Shown: positions 11,867 through 22,282 of the stretch, piece by piece
Position numbering within the stretch: the stretch's first letter is position 1
Layout of the letters: each line of letters starts with the position of its first letter
NCBI RefSeq assembly: GCF_008831285.2
Contig: NC_045143.1
Location: forward strand, 22,942,302 to 23,006,301
DNA from: Nymphaea colorata
Taxonomy: Eukaryota; Streptophyta; Magnoliopsida; Nymphaeales; Nymphaeaceae
Direction of reading: 5' to 3'
Length of the DNA: 64,000 bases
Notes under the pieces: model-generated
What the model saw: the letters and a program-made list of their open reading frames with translations, nothing else
Told to the model about the DNA's origin: nothing
Databases searched by the model: none
Position numbers and translations under genes: made by a program

Positions 11867-14826
11867 TGTTGTGGGTTGGATCGGGTCAGGGTCTAGATCC
11901 AGACCCGAACCCCTTTGTCGTGACGAAGCCCGACGCGAGGGCTCCTCCCTCGCCTTTCCCTATTCTCCTTCGTCGTTCTCCTGGTGGTCTTCCGTGCCAG
12001 CGCAGAGAAGAAGAAGGGGCAGTGGCTAGACCGACGGCGGCGACGGCAGTGGCAGAGGTGGCGGCGGCGGCAGCGTGGGTGAGCTCTCTATCTCTCTCTC
12101 GCCCTCTCTGTTCGTTTCTTCTCCTCCCTCCCACGCAGCCTCTTCCCCCTTCGTCAACTTCCCCCTACCGCATGATTTTTTTTCCTCTCCCTCTCTGCTA
12201 GAGCTCCCTACTCGTTCCGCCCGTCTTCTCTTCACCGTCTCTTCCCTTGGCCGCTCGATTTTCCCTCCCCTCTACCGTCTTTCCCTTTCAGTCCGAGCCC
12301 TCCTTTCCTCACTCTCTCTTCTGTCCACCCCTTTTTGGCAGCGCCCTTCCCCTGCCCTCACGTTTCCTACTTGAGTTTTTCTCCTTATTTCCTATTTGTT
12401 TTTTCATTTTTTCCCCAATCGAGCACTCTTCCTCACTGTTTTCAGCATGGTTTGTTAGGTTTCCAGCTTGGGGAACGTGTTTTTCCCCTCTTAGCAGCGA
12501 TTAGGCGGTGTTGGTGGTGGCGGCACTGCACGATTCACGATTGGTGCCGTTGAAGTTTGATTGAACGTTTGAAGGGGGCTGTCAGAGGCGTTACAGCAGT
12601 TTGGACACTTGGATTGGGGTGAGCAAGGCCTATTTGAGCTTAGATTCTTGAATTTTATCTATTAGAGCATGTATAATTATTGTTTGAGCATGCTAGGGCT
12701 TAGAATTGATGTTTTGGGACGCATGTTAGTGATTTTGTTTTTGGGGGAAAGTTTAAGATTATGTTAGAAAGCGTTGATTAATGCCTATAACGATCATTTA
12801 AGCATGATGAGTTGATTTTCGATGCAATAGGGAAGCATGGTAGAGTTAGAGAAGTTGTGGAGAAGCGTAGGACCGCCTTTGGGGAATGCTTGGAGCACCC
12901 TTGATGTCGTGGGTGGTATGTGTGGTACGAAGAGGGCGTGCATGTTGGGAAGACGTCTCAACTAAAGGAAAGGTTATGAGAAATGCGTGAAGAATGGATT
13001 GATCGAAGCTTTGGGGTTTTGACGTTGGGTGGGAACGGCAAAAAGTTGCGTAGTGGCCTATTAGAGGCATTGTAGGTCGACACTACCTGTCGACACCCTC
13101 TTGAGGCGATGACATATGCCTCAATGATTTTGTTTTGTATTTATTTGGAATGTCAAGGTAACTAGTAGAAGTCTTACCTTTTGTTTATGTCTGTAGGTAC
13201 ACCGGGCACCTCCCGTCGACCTTGAGTTCGAAGCTCGAGGAATTTTGAGGAGTTTTGTGAGCGCGCCACAGGTATGGCGACATTCGAGGCAAATCCATGC
13301 TTGGGCAAATGTGTGATTGTGTGCTCCTAGGATTATAGGATCCTAGGATTGTAATGTGACTTGATTGATTGTCTTATGAATGAGTATATGTATGTTTGTT
13401 CATGCTTTGATATACGATATGAATTGTTTTGAAAGATTATTAGTAGTTGTTTTGAAAAGGTTACGCATTTGCATGTGCATGCTAGAATTGATATCTGTTT
13501 AGGACAGATGAGGCGGGGTATCGAGTCGAGTGTCTCCTCGACCCCAATTATGCATTAGAAAGCATTATAGAATGATAACTGCATAGGACAGCTACGGGTC
13601 AATCGCAGATCGAGACTACTCTCTGTGGTTTGGCTAAGTTTTTCAAAGTTATGATTGATGTGATAATTGATACGAATGTTGTGTTTTGTTGCATATTCAT
13701 TACTGTGAGCAATAATGCAAATGAATGGATTGAAGGGTAATTGTACCCATATTGTTTGACGGCTAGCTATGACTGTTAGTGTTATGTGTAGACCTCGTGT
13801 GGAGGCAACTGGAGGTGTGAATGCACTCGTGGAGTGTACCAACCTCATGAGCTAGCCAGTCAGTTTGTGAATGCATTATTCTAATAATAATAATGAATGA
13901 TTAAGAGATGAGAGGCCAGTGGGATGTGGCTGTGTGTTTGGGAGACGTCCCGTTCTCGCCACTGGTCTCGCCTGTCGGAGCGTAGGCGGTGCAAGGCCCC
14001 AGGGTACTGTTGTGTGTTGTGCTTGGAGCGTTGGGCTCCCGCCTTCCCAACCTGGGTGTCCTAGGGAAGGCTGAGTATCTCTCCTTGGACTTCACACATC
14101 CATGGATGAGTGCTCTACCGCTGCAGCAGATGAAATGGATCCATACTGTTATGGGCCACCACGGGGGTTGTCTCTCGGCTGTAGGCCGCCCATGGTGTGC
14201 ACGTGCCTGTGTTGCACCCACAGGAACTGTTAATTCACTAAAGTTAATGAAAATGTAATGTAGATGATTGTATATGTGACTGATGTGCATGTGATGGATA
14301 TGAAAGCATGTGATTGAATTGTGTACTGTGGCCATTGAATGGCTTGTACGTGTCGTGCTCTGACACGACATAATGATGAATGATTTTGATAATTGTTTTC
14401 TGATTTGAGCCCTATCTAAGAGGGTTTGGTATTTTCCTGGCTTGTTGCCATACTGCGAAGGCTGAGCCTTTAGTTGTTTCTTTTTCAGGTTTTGGCGGAC
14501 CCGAGGCAGCAGGTTGAGCAGATGGCTTCACTCACGTCCTACTGGGGAGGTTTTGGGTTTTGTTTTCTTGTTTAGTGCCGGCGCGTCTTGGTTCATTTGT
14601 ATTGATGTCTTGTTTTTGTTAGACATCAATCATATGGTTGGGGCATTTTTGTTATACATAGATGTGATTTTGTATTATTTGAAATGATCATATAAATGAA
14701 AGTTCGCCCCATTGTTTTGAATTGCTTGACTCATCGTGTTTTGAACTGTTGTGTAGTCGCACCTCGATGCTCTATGTTTAGAAGAAAAAAAAATGTGTTT
14801 GAGTGTCAAAAGGTCGGGGTGTGACA
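11867..14826 (+). repeat. Long Ty3/Tekay-type LTR, lone copy without matching flanks
   Basis: It starts TGTTGTGGGTTGGATCGGG and ends GGTCGGGGTGTGACA, matching the reverse complement of the Tekay LTRs at 30439-33844 and 37615-41069 and the solo LTR at 22283-25309. The first part is CT-rich; the middle carries the conserved GGACAGATGAGGCGGGG and GAGTCGAGTGTCTCCTCGAC blocks. Flanking pentamers GAAAA and GGCCA do not match, unlike those of the other copies. Open frames inside are not genes. It has only one copy of the block duplicated in the full-length element. Confidence 0.85.
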
Positions 14827-15851
14827 GGCCATGAACGAAGAAATGGTTGCCTTGAATGAATGTCAAACTTGGGAGATTGTTCCTCGTCCAGATGGTAAGA
14901 ATGTAGTGGACTCAAAATGAGTTTACAAACTCAAGTACAAACCTGATGGTAGCATTGATAGATATAAGGCTCGTCTTGTGGCTCGAGGCTTTACTCAACA
15001 GTATGGGGAAGATTACGATGAGACTTTCAGTCCAGTCATCAAGATGGGAACGATCCGTGTTATCATCTCTCTTGTAGTCTCACATGGATGGACTTTATAT
15101 CAGTTGGATGTTAAAAATGCTTTCCTTCATGGCTTTCTAAAGGAAGAGGTATACATGGAATAACCCCAGGTTATGCTACCAATGATCCAACTCAGTGGGT
15201 GTGCAAATTACAAAAATCGTTGTATGGGCTTAAGCAAGCATCTTGCTCATGGTTCGATAGATTTTCTTTTCATATACAGCAGGCTGGTTTTCTCCGAAGT
15301 TCACTTGATCATTCCTTATTCATATATCATGCGGGTGAAGTTACCACTTGGCTACTCATATATGTTGATGACATAGTTCTTACTGGAAATTCTTCATGTC
15401 ATATATCTCATGTTAAGGAGGTATTAAAACAAGAATTCAAGATGAAGGATCTCGGCGAACTACGGTATTTCTTGGGTGTTGAGCTTGGCAGAAAAGGTGA
15501 CACATTAACTCTTACGCAGCATAAATATACTCTTGATATTCTGGATAGAGCAGGTATAACAAATTGCAAGCCCATAAATACTCCTAGTGTTCTCAACACA
15601 AAATTGAATGCCTTTGATGGGAATGATGCATACTCAAATCCTAGTTTCTATCGGAGTATAGTTGGCATGCTACAATATCTCACCTTTACACGTCTAGACA
15701 TAGTGTATGCAGTGAATCAAGTATCTCAGTTTATGCATGCACCCACAAAAGGGCATATGGATGCTACCAAACGCATTTTGCGTTACCTTAAGGCTACTCT
15801 TGGGGATGGACTCATTTACACAAGACAGACAACAATTTTGAATGGACATAA
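14827..15851 (+). pseudogene. Copia B reverse transcriptase (broken), plus strand
   Basis: Begins inside the RT domain (MNEEMVALNECQTWEIV), continues through [12 protein letters not shown] and [19 protein letters not shown], and the catalytic YVDDI motif (WLLIYVDDIVLTGN) and on to the YLKATLGDGLIY segment before RNase H. In-frame stops near 14917 and 15162 and a frame change near 15175 disable it. It is cut at 15851 by the insertion of copia A and resumes at 21349. It starts exactly at the edge of the long LTR, so gag, protease and integrase are missing. Confidence 0.85.
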
Positions 15852-16080
15852 TGTTACGTGATGAAGAAGGGAAGAACGAGAGTGGGAGAGAGAGAGAGAG
15901 AGAGGCGAGAAAACTTCCCATTAATCTCGTGCTCTAATCTCAACTTAAAGGGAGATTAGGGCACGGCTGAGACAGTTACAAGAGAAGGACAAATAAAATA
16001 TTAAAAGGACAAAAAGGAACCCTAACTCTTAAATAATCAAATAACTACCACATTTAAAAACAAACTTTCTAATTTCAACA
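15852..16080 (-). repeat. 3' LTR of copia A (229 bp)
   Basis: On the minus strand it begins TGTTGAAATTAGAAAG and ends CACGTAACA. It differs from the other LTR only by a shorter GA microsatellite near 15889-15902. Confidence 0.93.
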
Positions 16081-16087
16081 CTCCCCC

Positions 16088-18310
16088 TCAAGCTAGAGCA
16101 TAGATATCAACCATGCTCAGCTTGTTACAACATCTAGAGAAATCACCAATTGGAAGAGCTTTAGTAAACATATCTGCTGCTTGGTCTTCAGAAGCAACAT
16201 GAACAGTGGACACCACACCTTCTTTTATAAGGTCACGAATATAATGACAATCCACCTCAATGTGCTTTGTTCTTTCATGAAATACAGGATTGTTTGCAAT
16301 GTAAGTGGCCGCCTTGTTATCACAGTACATTTTCATAGGAAGAGGAACATGAATACTCATATTCGTTAGCATAGATTTAACCCACGTAATCTCAGTCGCC
16401 GTTTGAGCCATTGCTCTATATTCAGATTCTGCACTTGATCTAGAGACTACATTTTGTTTCTTGCTTCTCCATGATATGAGATTACCTCCAACAAAGACAC
16501 AGAAGCCAGTTGTAGACCTTCTATCATCAACAGACCCTGCATAGTCAGCATCACTATAAGCAACAACATCAAGAGATTCACCCTTCTTAAAGAAGAGGCC
16601 TCTGCCTGGGGATGATTTTAGGTATTTCAATACCATCATCGCTGCATCCCAGTGGACTTTTCTAGGCTTTTCCATAAACTGGCTTAATTTTCCAACAACA
16701 AAGCTTATGTCTGGCCTTGTTACAGTAACATAAAGTAGTTTCCCAATGAGAGACCTGTAAGATCGAGAATCTACTAGTTCTGATTGATCATCATGAAGGT
16801 GAATACGTGGGTTCATAGGGAGATTAGCCGGCTTGGTCCCTAGCATCCCTGTGTCCTGCAGTAAATCAAGGACATACTTCCTTTGAGACAATGCTACACC
16901 TTCTTTGTTTTCCACAACTTCAATCCCAAGAAAATATCTCAAGTGACCAAGATCCTTTGTGACAAAATGTTTTTGAAGAAAGACCTTAGTAGCAGATATT
17001 TCTCGACCACAATCACCTGTCAAGATAATGTCATCAACATAAACTATCATGACAACTATACCTGTGGAGGTCTTCTTAATGAATAGGGAATGATCCAACA
17101 GAGATCGTTCAAATCCACATTGTGAAACCACCTCTGATAATTTGTGGAACCATGCCCTAGGACTTTGTTTGAGTCCATAGATGGCCTTCTTCAACCGACA
17201 CACTTTACTACACTCCCCCTGTCTTTCGAACCTTGGTGGTTGCTGCATATATACAGTCTCCTCAAGATCACCATACAAAAAGGCATTCTTCACATCAAGC
17301 TGATACATAGGCCAATCAGAGTGTACTGCAGCAGAAATAATAAGGCGAATAGTGCCCAATCGTGCCATTGGAGAGAACGTCTCAAAGAAGTCAACCCCGT
17401 ATGTCTGAGTGTAACCTTTAGCTACTAATCGAGCCTTGTATCTCTCTAACGACCCATCTGAATTATATTTGACTGTAAATACCCATTTGGAACCAACGAT
17501 GTCACAATCTTTAGGTGGATCAACCAACTCCCAGGTACCACGCTGTACGAGAGCATCCATCTCGTCTTGCATAGCTGTTCGCCATTTACAATCTAGTAAG
17601 GCCTGTTGATGACAAGTTGGGACAGTATGAATTGTCATAGCCTTCAGAAACTGTTGTAAGTTACCATCAAGATGGGTAGTGGAAACAAAGTGAGAGATAG
17701 GATGCATGGTACACTGTCTCTTGCCTTTGCGCAGGGCTATAGGCAAGTCATCTAAAGGAACAACACCAGGTATACTTACGTCAGTGAGGCTTACATCTTG
17801 AGAAGAGTCTGATGGTCGACCATGAGAGGAGTCCTGTCGTCGAGTGTAGACCAATGGGGGGTCCTGAAACCTATTCATAGTGAGAGTAGGAGATGGAAAG
17901 GATTGCAACGGGATAGGAGGAATAGGTAACGGGATAGGACATGGTACTTCAGTTGAGGCAGAAGTGTGACTGAAGTAAGACTGAGACTCAAAAAAAGTGA
18001 CATCCGCACTGATATACTCTTTGTGAGTTACCGGCTCAAAACACTTGTACCCTTTTTGGTTTCGAGGATAGTCAATGAACACACACTTAATGGCTTGAGC
18101 AGCAAGTTTATCACGTTTAGGCCCAAGAATGTGTACAAAACAGGTACAACAAAAAACTTTTGGTGCAACGGAAAACAAGCTTCGATTGGGATAAACAAGT
18201 TTGATAGGTACTTTGTGGTCAATGGAGGATGACGGCAAACGATTGGTCAGGTGACAAGCCATGAGTATGGCATCACCCCATAAGTATGCAGGAACATGAT
18301 TATGAAGCAT
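16088..18310 (-). CDS. Copia A integrase (C part)-reverse transcriptase-RNase H, 740 aa from first Met
   Basis: The frame is open from about 18.41 kb; the first Met at 18310 is not a biological start. Upstream of it the same frame carries QQNGVAERKHR, which holds the third integrase acidic residue. Then come the integrase C region (HVPAYLWGDA), the RT ([34 protein letters not shown] catalytic box), and RNase H (AYSDADYAGS, SSAESEYRAMAQ, CDNKAATYIANNP, RTKHIEVD). All key motifs are intact. It would normally be translated as part of the gag-pol polyprotein, but a single frameshift separates it from the upstream half. Confidence 0.9.
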   Translation of the reverse strand: MLHNHVPAYLWGDAILMACHLTNRLPSSSIDHKVPIKLVYPNRSLFSVAPKVFCCTCFVHILGPKRDKLAAQAIKCVFIDYPRNQKGYKCFEPVTHKEYISADVTFFESQSYFSHTSASTEVPCPIPLPIPPIPLQSFPSPTLTMNRFQDPPLVYTRRQDSSHGRPSDSSQDVSLTDVSIPGVVPLDDLPIALRKGKRQCTMHPISHFVSTTHLDGNLQQFLKAMTIHTVPTCHQQALLDCKWRTAMQDEMDALVQRGTWELVDPPKDCDIVGSKWVFTVKYNSDGSLERYKARLVAKGYTQTYGVDFFETFSPMARLGTIRLIISAAVHSDWPMYQLDVKNAFLYGDLEETVYMQQPPRFERQGECSKVCRLKKAIYGLKQSPRAWFHKLSEVVSQCGFERSLLDHSLFIKKTSTGIVVMIVYVDDIILTGDCGREISATKVFLQKHFVTKDLGHLRYFLGIEVVENKEGVALSQRKYVLDLLQDTGMLGTKPANLPMNPRIHLHDDQSELVDSRSYRSLIGKLLYVTVTRPDISFVVGKLSQFMEKPRKVHWDAAMMVLKYLKSSPGRGLFFKKGESLDVVAYSDADYAGSVDDRRSTTGFCVFVGGNLISWRSKKQNVVSRSSAESEYRAMAQTATEITWVKSMLTNMSIHVPLPMKMYCDNKAATYIANNPVFHERTKHIEVDCHYIRDLIKEGVVSTVHVASEDQAADMFTKALPIGDFSRCCNKLSMVDIYALA

Positions 18311-18410
18311 GAGGGTACGAGCAACAGTTAGAAGTTGCCGATGCTTTCGTTCAGCAACTCCATTCTGTTGTGAGGTATGAGGACAAGTGAATTGGGGAGA
18401 GATACCATTT

Positions 18411-20279
18411 TCAGCATAAAATTAAGATAGATGATTTGAACTCAAGAGCATTATCAGTGCGGATACACTTAACCACAGAACCAAATTGAGTCTTTATTTC
18501 AATAATCAAGTTTTTGAGAATACAAATAACTTCAGACCTTTCCTTCAAAAGGAATACCCAACTGACTCGAGAATAATCATCAACAACGACAAGAAAGTAC
18601 CTAAACTTATTTCGGCTAGCAACCCTGCTAGGCCCCCACACATCAACATGAAGAAGATCAAATAACCCTTGACTGGAAGGACTAAGACTCGAAGGAAAAC
18701 TACTACGTGTGTGCTTGCCTAGTTGACAAGCCTCACATTGAAAAGACTCTGGAATAGAGAGATTAGGAAGGAGAGAACGGAGCTTGGGTGCTGAAGGGTG
18801 ACCAAGCCGGAGATGCCACTGGAAGACTGTAGACTCTGATGTAGAGGAGGTTGCAGCAAGGCCCATAGGAGTCGACAGGATGTAGACACCCCCTTTCTCA
18901 TAGCCGCCACCAATCGTCTTCCCAGTTTGCAAGTCCTGAAATGAGCATGAACCAGGGTAAAAAATAATACGACAGTGTAAATCAGTAGTCAACTGTTTAA
19001 CTGAGAGTAAATGAGATGGAAATTCAGGAGCATATAAAACATGTGAAATAGTCATAGACTTAGAGAGTTTCACATCTCCAGAACCCAATATGGGTGACAG
19101 TCTACCATCTGCAATTTTTACATGACGTGGCTGGGGAAATTTATGCAGAGTAGTAAAAGACTCGGGTCTGCTGCAGAAATGTCTCGATGCTCCTGAATCA
19201 ATAATCCACGAAGTACCTGAGTCAGACGTGGAAGGACCCATTGAGAAGGCTCGATCAGTCACCGCTGTAGTAGCTGAAGCCTGTGAGGCTTTGTGTGCCA
19301 AAAATTGCTCATACTCAACTCTGTCAATGCTAACTGTCTCTGGAGCTATACTAGGCGAAGAGTCCTCCACTGTAGGAGTGGCAGTCTGTGCAGAACCCAT
19401 AGACGAGTAAGTAGAGCTCTTGCCCTGTTTGGTGACCATATTTCTTCCCTGTGACAAAGAGGATGGGCGACCATGTTTATCCCAACAGCGATCCTCTAAA
19501 TGACCAATCTTACCACAATAGGTGCATTGGAACCTCCCACGGCCCCCAGTTCCACGACCTATACCTCTTCCTCTTGTACTATAGGTGGAGCCATGACCAC
19601 GACCACCCCCCACAGCAAGTGCAGAGGCAGGCGTCACACCAGCTGGTTGAGACAGACTAATAGCAAGACGGCTAAGTCTGTTGTACGCATCAGAGAGGTC
19701 AGGAATTTCACTTCCAGTGAGCATCTGATCCTTAGCAGCAGCATATTCAGGAGAGAGACCAGCAAGAAACTTTGCAACCATAGTAGGTTCAAAGTGTGAC
19801 TTATAACATGATTTGCACGGAGGACGCAAGAATTTCAAACGTTCATAAGTGGCTTTAACTGTGGCAAAGTATTGAGATAAATCCTGACTTCCCTGTCGGA
19901 GATTGTGCAACTCTTCTTCAACTTGAAGGATTTTACTCACATTCTTATCTTGAGAATATGTCTGTCTAAGAAATTCCCACATCTCCTTCGCAGTAGTATA
20001 GTACGTAATAGTAGAAGCAATCTGAGGTTGAACACTATTCATAATCCACGACATTACCATGCTGTCGTCCTCTTCCCAGGTTATGTACTTCCCTGATTTG
20101 TTAGTAGGCTCATCCTCTTCAATTATGTGTCTCTTCCGATGACCTTTAACTGACAACATAAAGGATGTGGACCACAGTTCATAGTTGTGTCCATCTAGTT
20201 TAACTGTAGATCCATAGGAGAAGGGATTTCCACCTCCTTTGTGATCGTTACCACCCTCGGAATTGCGGCTCTCAGCCAT
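18411..20279 (-). CDS. Copia A gag-protease-integrase (N part), 622 aa
   Basis: The ATG at 20279 opens a gag domain of the UBN2/retrotrans_gag type (KLDGHNYELW, then MWEFLRQTYSQDKNVSKILQ). A glycine/arginine-rich linker and the zinc knuckle CTYCGKIGHLEDRC follow near residue 250. The aspartic protease motif is WIIDSGASRHFC. The GAG-pre-integrase zinc-binding region is WHLRLGHPS with CEACQLGK. The integrase core starts with LLHVDVWGP and reaches CIRTDNALEFKS, giving the first two catalytic aspartates. The frame ends at a TGA after SSILILC, where continuous polyproteins of this family read on; the rest of integrase is open in another frame downstream. Its product, if made, would be particle protein and protease. 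Confidence 0.9.
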   Translation of the reverse strand: MAESRNSEGGNDHKGGGNPFSYGSTVKLDGHNYELWSTSFMLSVKGHRKRHIIEEDEPTNKSGKYITWEEDDSMVMSWIMNSVQPQIASTITYYTTAKEMWEFLRQTYSQDKNVSKILQVEEELHNLRQGSQDLSQYFATVKATYERLKFLRPPCKSCYKSHFEPTMVAKFLAGLSPEYAAAKDQMLTGSEIPDLSDAYNRLSRLAISLSQPAGVTPASALAVGGGRGHGSTYSTRGRGIGRGTGGRGRFQCTYCGKIGHLEDRCWDKHGRPSSLSQGRNMVTKQGKSSTYSSMGSAQTATPTVEDSSPSIAPETVSIDRVEYEQFLAHKASQASATTAVTDRAFSMGPSTSDSGTSWIIDSGASRHFCSRPESFTTLHKFPQPRHVKIADGRLSPILGSGDVKLSKSMTISHVLYAPEFPSHLLSVKQLTTDLHCRIIFYPGSCSFQDLQTGKTIGGGYEKGGVYILSTPMGLAATSSTSESTVFQWHLRLGHPSAPKLRSLLPNLSIPESFQCEACQLGKHTRSSFPSSLSPSSQGLFDLLHVDVWGPSRVASRNKFRYFLVVVDDYSRVSWVFLLKERSEVICILKNLIIEIKTQFGSVVKCIRTDNALEFKSSILILC

Positions 20280-21110
20280 AATAAATCATAGCAAGGATAA
20301 GAATACCACAATAAACTGTATATAAGCAGCAACTTCACGTGGACAACAGGAATAACACGAAACAAAGGAACATGCACACGTTTCTTTCACATTCCCAAAC
20401 AGCAAATAAAAGTAGCCTGCTGAAACCACACCAGAAACGGACAGGGAATAACTTGCTGAAAATAGTGACTTGCTGAAAATGGTCTGCTGAAAAACACACC
20501 AGAAAATAACAACTTGCTGGAAATAACTTGCTGAACAAACACGTCAGACAAGAACAGGGAATACAGCCTGCTGAAAAACACGCCAGAAAATAACTTGCTG
20601 AAAAAAAAAACCTTACAAACAAGGTCTGCCGCTGCTTCTACTATTCCCAACCTCAACTCTTAAACAGCAGGTCCATATCTTTCGTAAAAAAAATAGCAAA
20701 ACCTGTTCTGCGTCACCAAAACTTCTATCATACCTTACACCGCAGCCACTAACAGCATAACGTTCCACTCAAATACTCTCAACAGCGTCCATTAACAGCC
20801 CATAACCTTGTCCACGCACTATCCATCAACAGCCCATAACCTTGTCCACGCACTCCACTAGAGGATCTGATCACGCCTTCCACATAGGCGAGATCAGGTC
20901 CTCTTCCACGCAAGAAGAAAAAATAAGGGAAACCAGCGATCACGCCAGCAACAACTTGAGATGCTCACGTATGAGAAATCTGAGATGAATGGTTCACACC
21001 AGCAGACTTGAAGGTTCACGCCAGCAGACTGAATCAATACCGCAAGGAAGGCACGAGAGGATCACGCCAGCAAACTTGAGTCGATCACACCAACGTAGGC
21101 TCTGATACCA

Positions 21111-21343
21111 TGTTACGTGATGAAGAAGGGAAGAACGAGAGTGGGAGAGAGAGAGAGAGAGAGAGAGGCGAGAAAACTTCCCATTAATCTCGTGCTCTAA
21201 TCTCAACTTAAAGGGAGATTAGGGCACGGCTGAGACAGTTACAAGAGAAGGACAAATAAAATATTAAAAGGACAAAAAGGAACCCTAACTCTTAAATAAT
21301 CAAATAACTACCACATTTAAAAACAAACTTTCTAATTTCAACA
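21111..21343 (-). repeat. 5' LTR of copia A (233 bp)
   Basis: Same sequence as 15852-16080, with two extra GA units. It should hold the element's promoter in its U3/R part. It is followed on the minus strand by the primer-binding site, with no spacer. Confidence 0.93.
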
Positions 21344-21348
21344 CATAA

Positions 21349-22063
21349 CATTTCCACCTACAGTGATGCAGATTGGGCAGGTGATCCAGACGATGGACGA
21401 TCAGTTTCAGGTTATTGTCTCTTCCTTGATTCCAATCTTATTTGTTGAAGTAGCAAGAAACAACGTGCAGTTGCCAGATCCAGCACTGAGGCAGAATATA
21501 GGGCACTGGCTGCAGGCACAGCTGAAGCCTCATGGTTACGTCATCTGCTTGGGGAAGTCTCCATTCCCATTGCTCAGTCATCTTTATTCTGTGACAATCA
21601 AAGTGCGATCAAGATTGCTTTCAATCCTATTCTACATAATCGCACTAAGCATATAGAGATTGATCAACACTTCATTCGTCAAAAGGTCGAGGAAGCCGAG
21701 ATTGTTCCTACTTATATAGCCACGTCTCAACAAGTGGCTGATCTTTTTACCAAGGGGCTCACAGGGCACCATTTCTGGGAATTGAAGAACAAGTTGTGCA
21801 TGATCAAACCTCTCGCACAGCTTGCCCATATACCTAAACATAATGGGCGGTGGCATACTTGTAAATACTTGTTGTTTTCTGTATTTACTTGTAGCGTACA
21901 TTAGGTTATATTAATGACAAGGAGGAGGGGTCACGGTTGCTGCCCTCTTTTCTTCTCTCTCTCTATTGCACGTGCAGTCGCCTCCTCTTCTTCTCTTCTC
22001 GCATCTACAAAGGATTCAATCCACTGGTTTGGCGTAATATCTCAAAATCTTACAAATCCCACA
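21349..22063 (+). pseudogene. Copia B RNase H and 3' LTR, plus-strand continuation
   Basis: Resumes the element cut at 15851. RNase H motifs are readable across frame changes: YSDADWAGDPDD, a SSTEAEYRAL-like segment, CDNQSAIKIAFNP, RTKHIEIDQHFIRQKV, and the ADLFTKGL tail. Stops and a shifted frame show decay. An LTR-like end with TGTTGTTTTC at 21870 and AAATCCCACA ending at 22063 matches the 3' LTR at 9974-10254. Its polypurine tract is eroded or deleted, so the true LTR start may lie slightly earlier. Confidence 0.75.
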
Positions 22064-22282
22064 TGGGAAGATGCTGGGGAGATACCTAAGTTGGATTAAC
22101 TTTTGTATGTTGGGTTTGTGATTGCTTGAAGGTGTCTGAAGACTCTAAACTTTGTGCTAATGTTTCTTAGATTTGAAGTTAATCCTAATGGATTAACAAG
22201 TTATGTGAACCCATGTTTTATCCTTGGTGGTTTGTTATGGACTAGTGAGTACCATGTTGGTTCGTTGATATATCTCAGGCAC
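22064..22282. other. Unassigned spacer between copia B and the solo LTR
   Basis: Short AT-rich stretch with no recognised domain. It probably continues across the solo LTR into 25310 onward. Confidence 0.4.

Larger units (their letters stand above)
15852..21343 (-). mobile_element. Copia A: young, almost intact Ty1/copia retrotransposon, minus strand
   Basis: LTRs at 15852-16080 and 21111-21343 (TGTT...AACA) with target duplication CATAA at 15847-15851 and 21344-21348. The primer-binding site TGGTATCAGAGCC, a perfect match to plant initiator tRNA-Met, is the complement of 21098-21110. The polypurine tract is the complement of 16081-16094. The two LTRs read as identical by eye apart from the length of one GA run, so insertion was recent. 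Coding order gag-protease-integrase-RT-RNase H fits Ty1/copia. One frameshift splits the polyprotein near 18.42 kb. It sits inside copia B. Confidence 0.95.

Noticed and set aside
13901-14371. 156-codon frame and similar frames at 24353, 31107, 38305 and 50514
   Set aside because: All are the same conserved LTR block in different copies; the frame changes between copies, so conservation is at DNA level.
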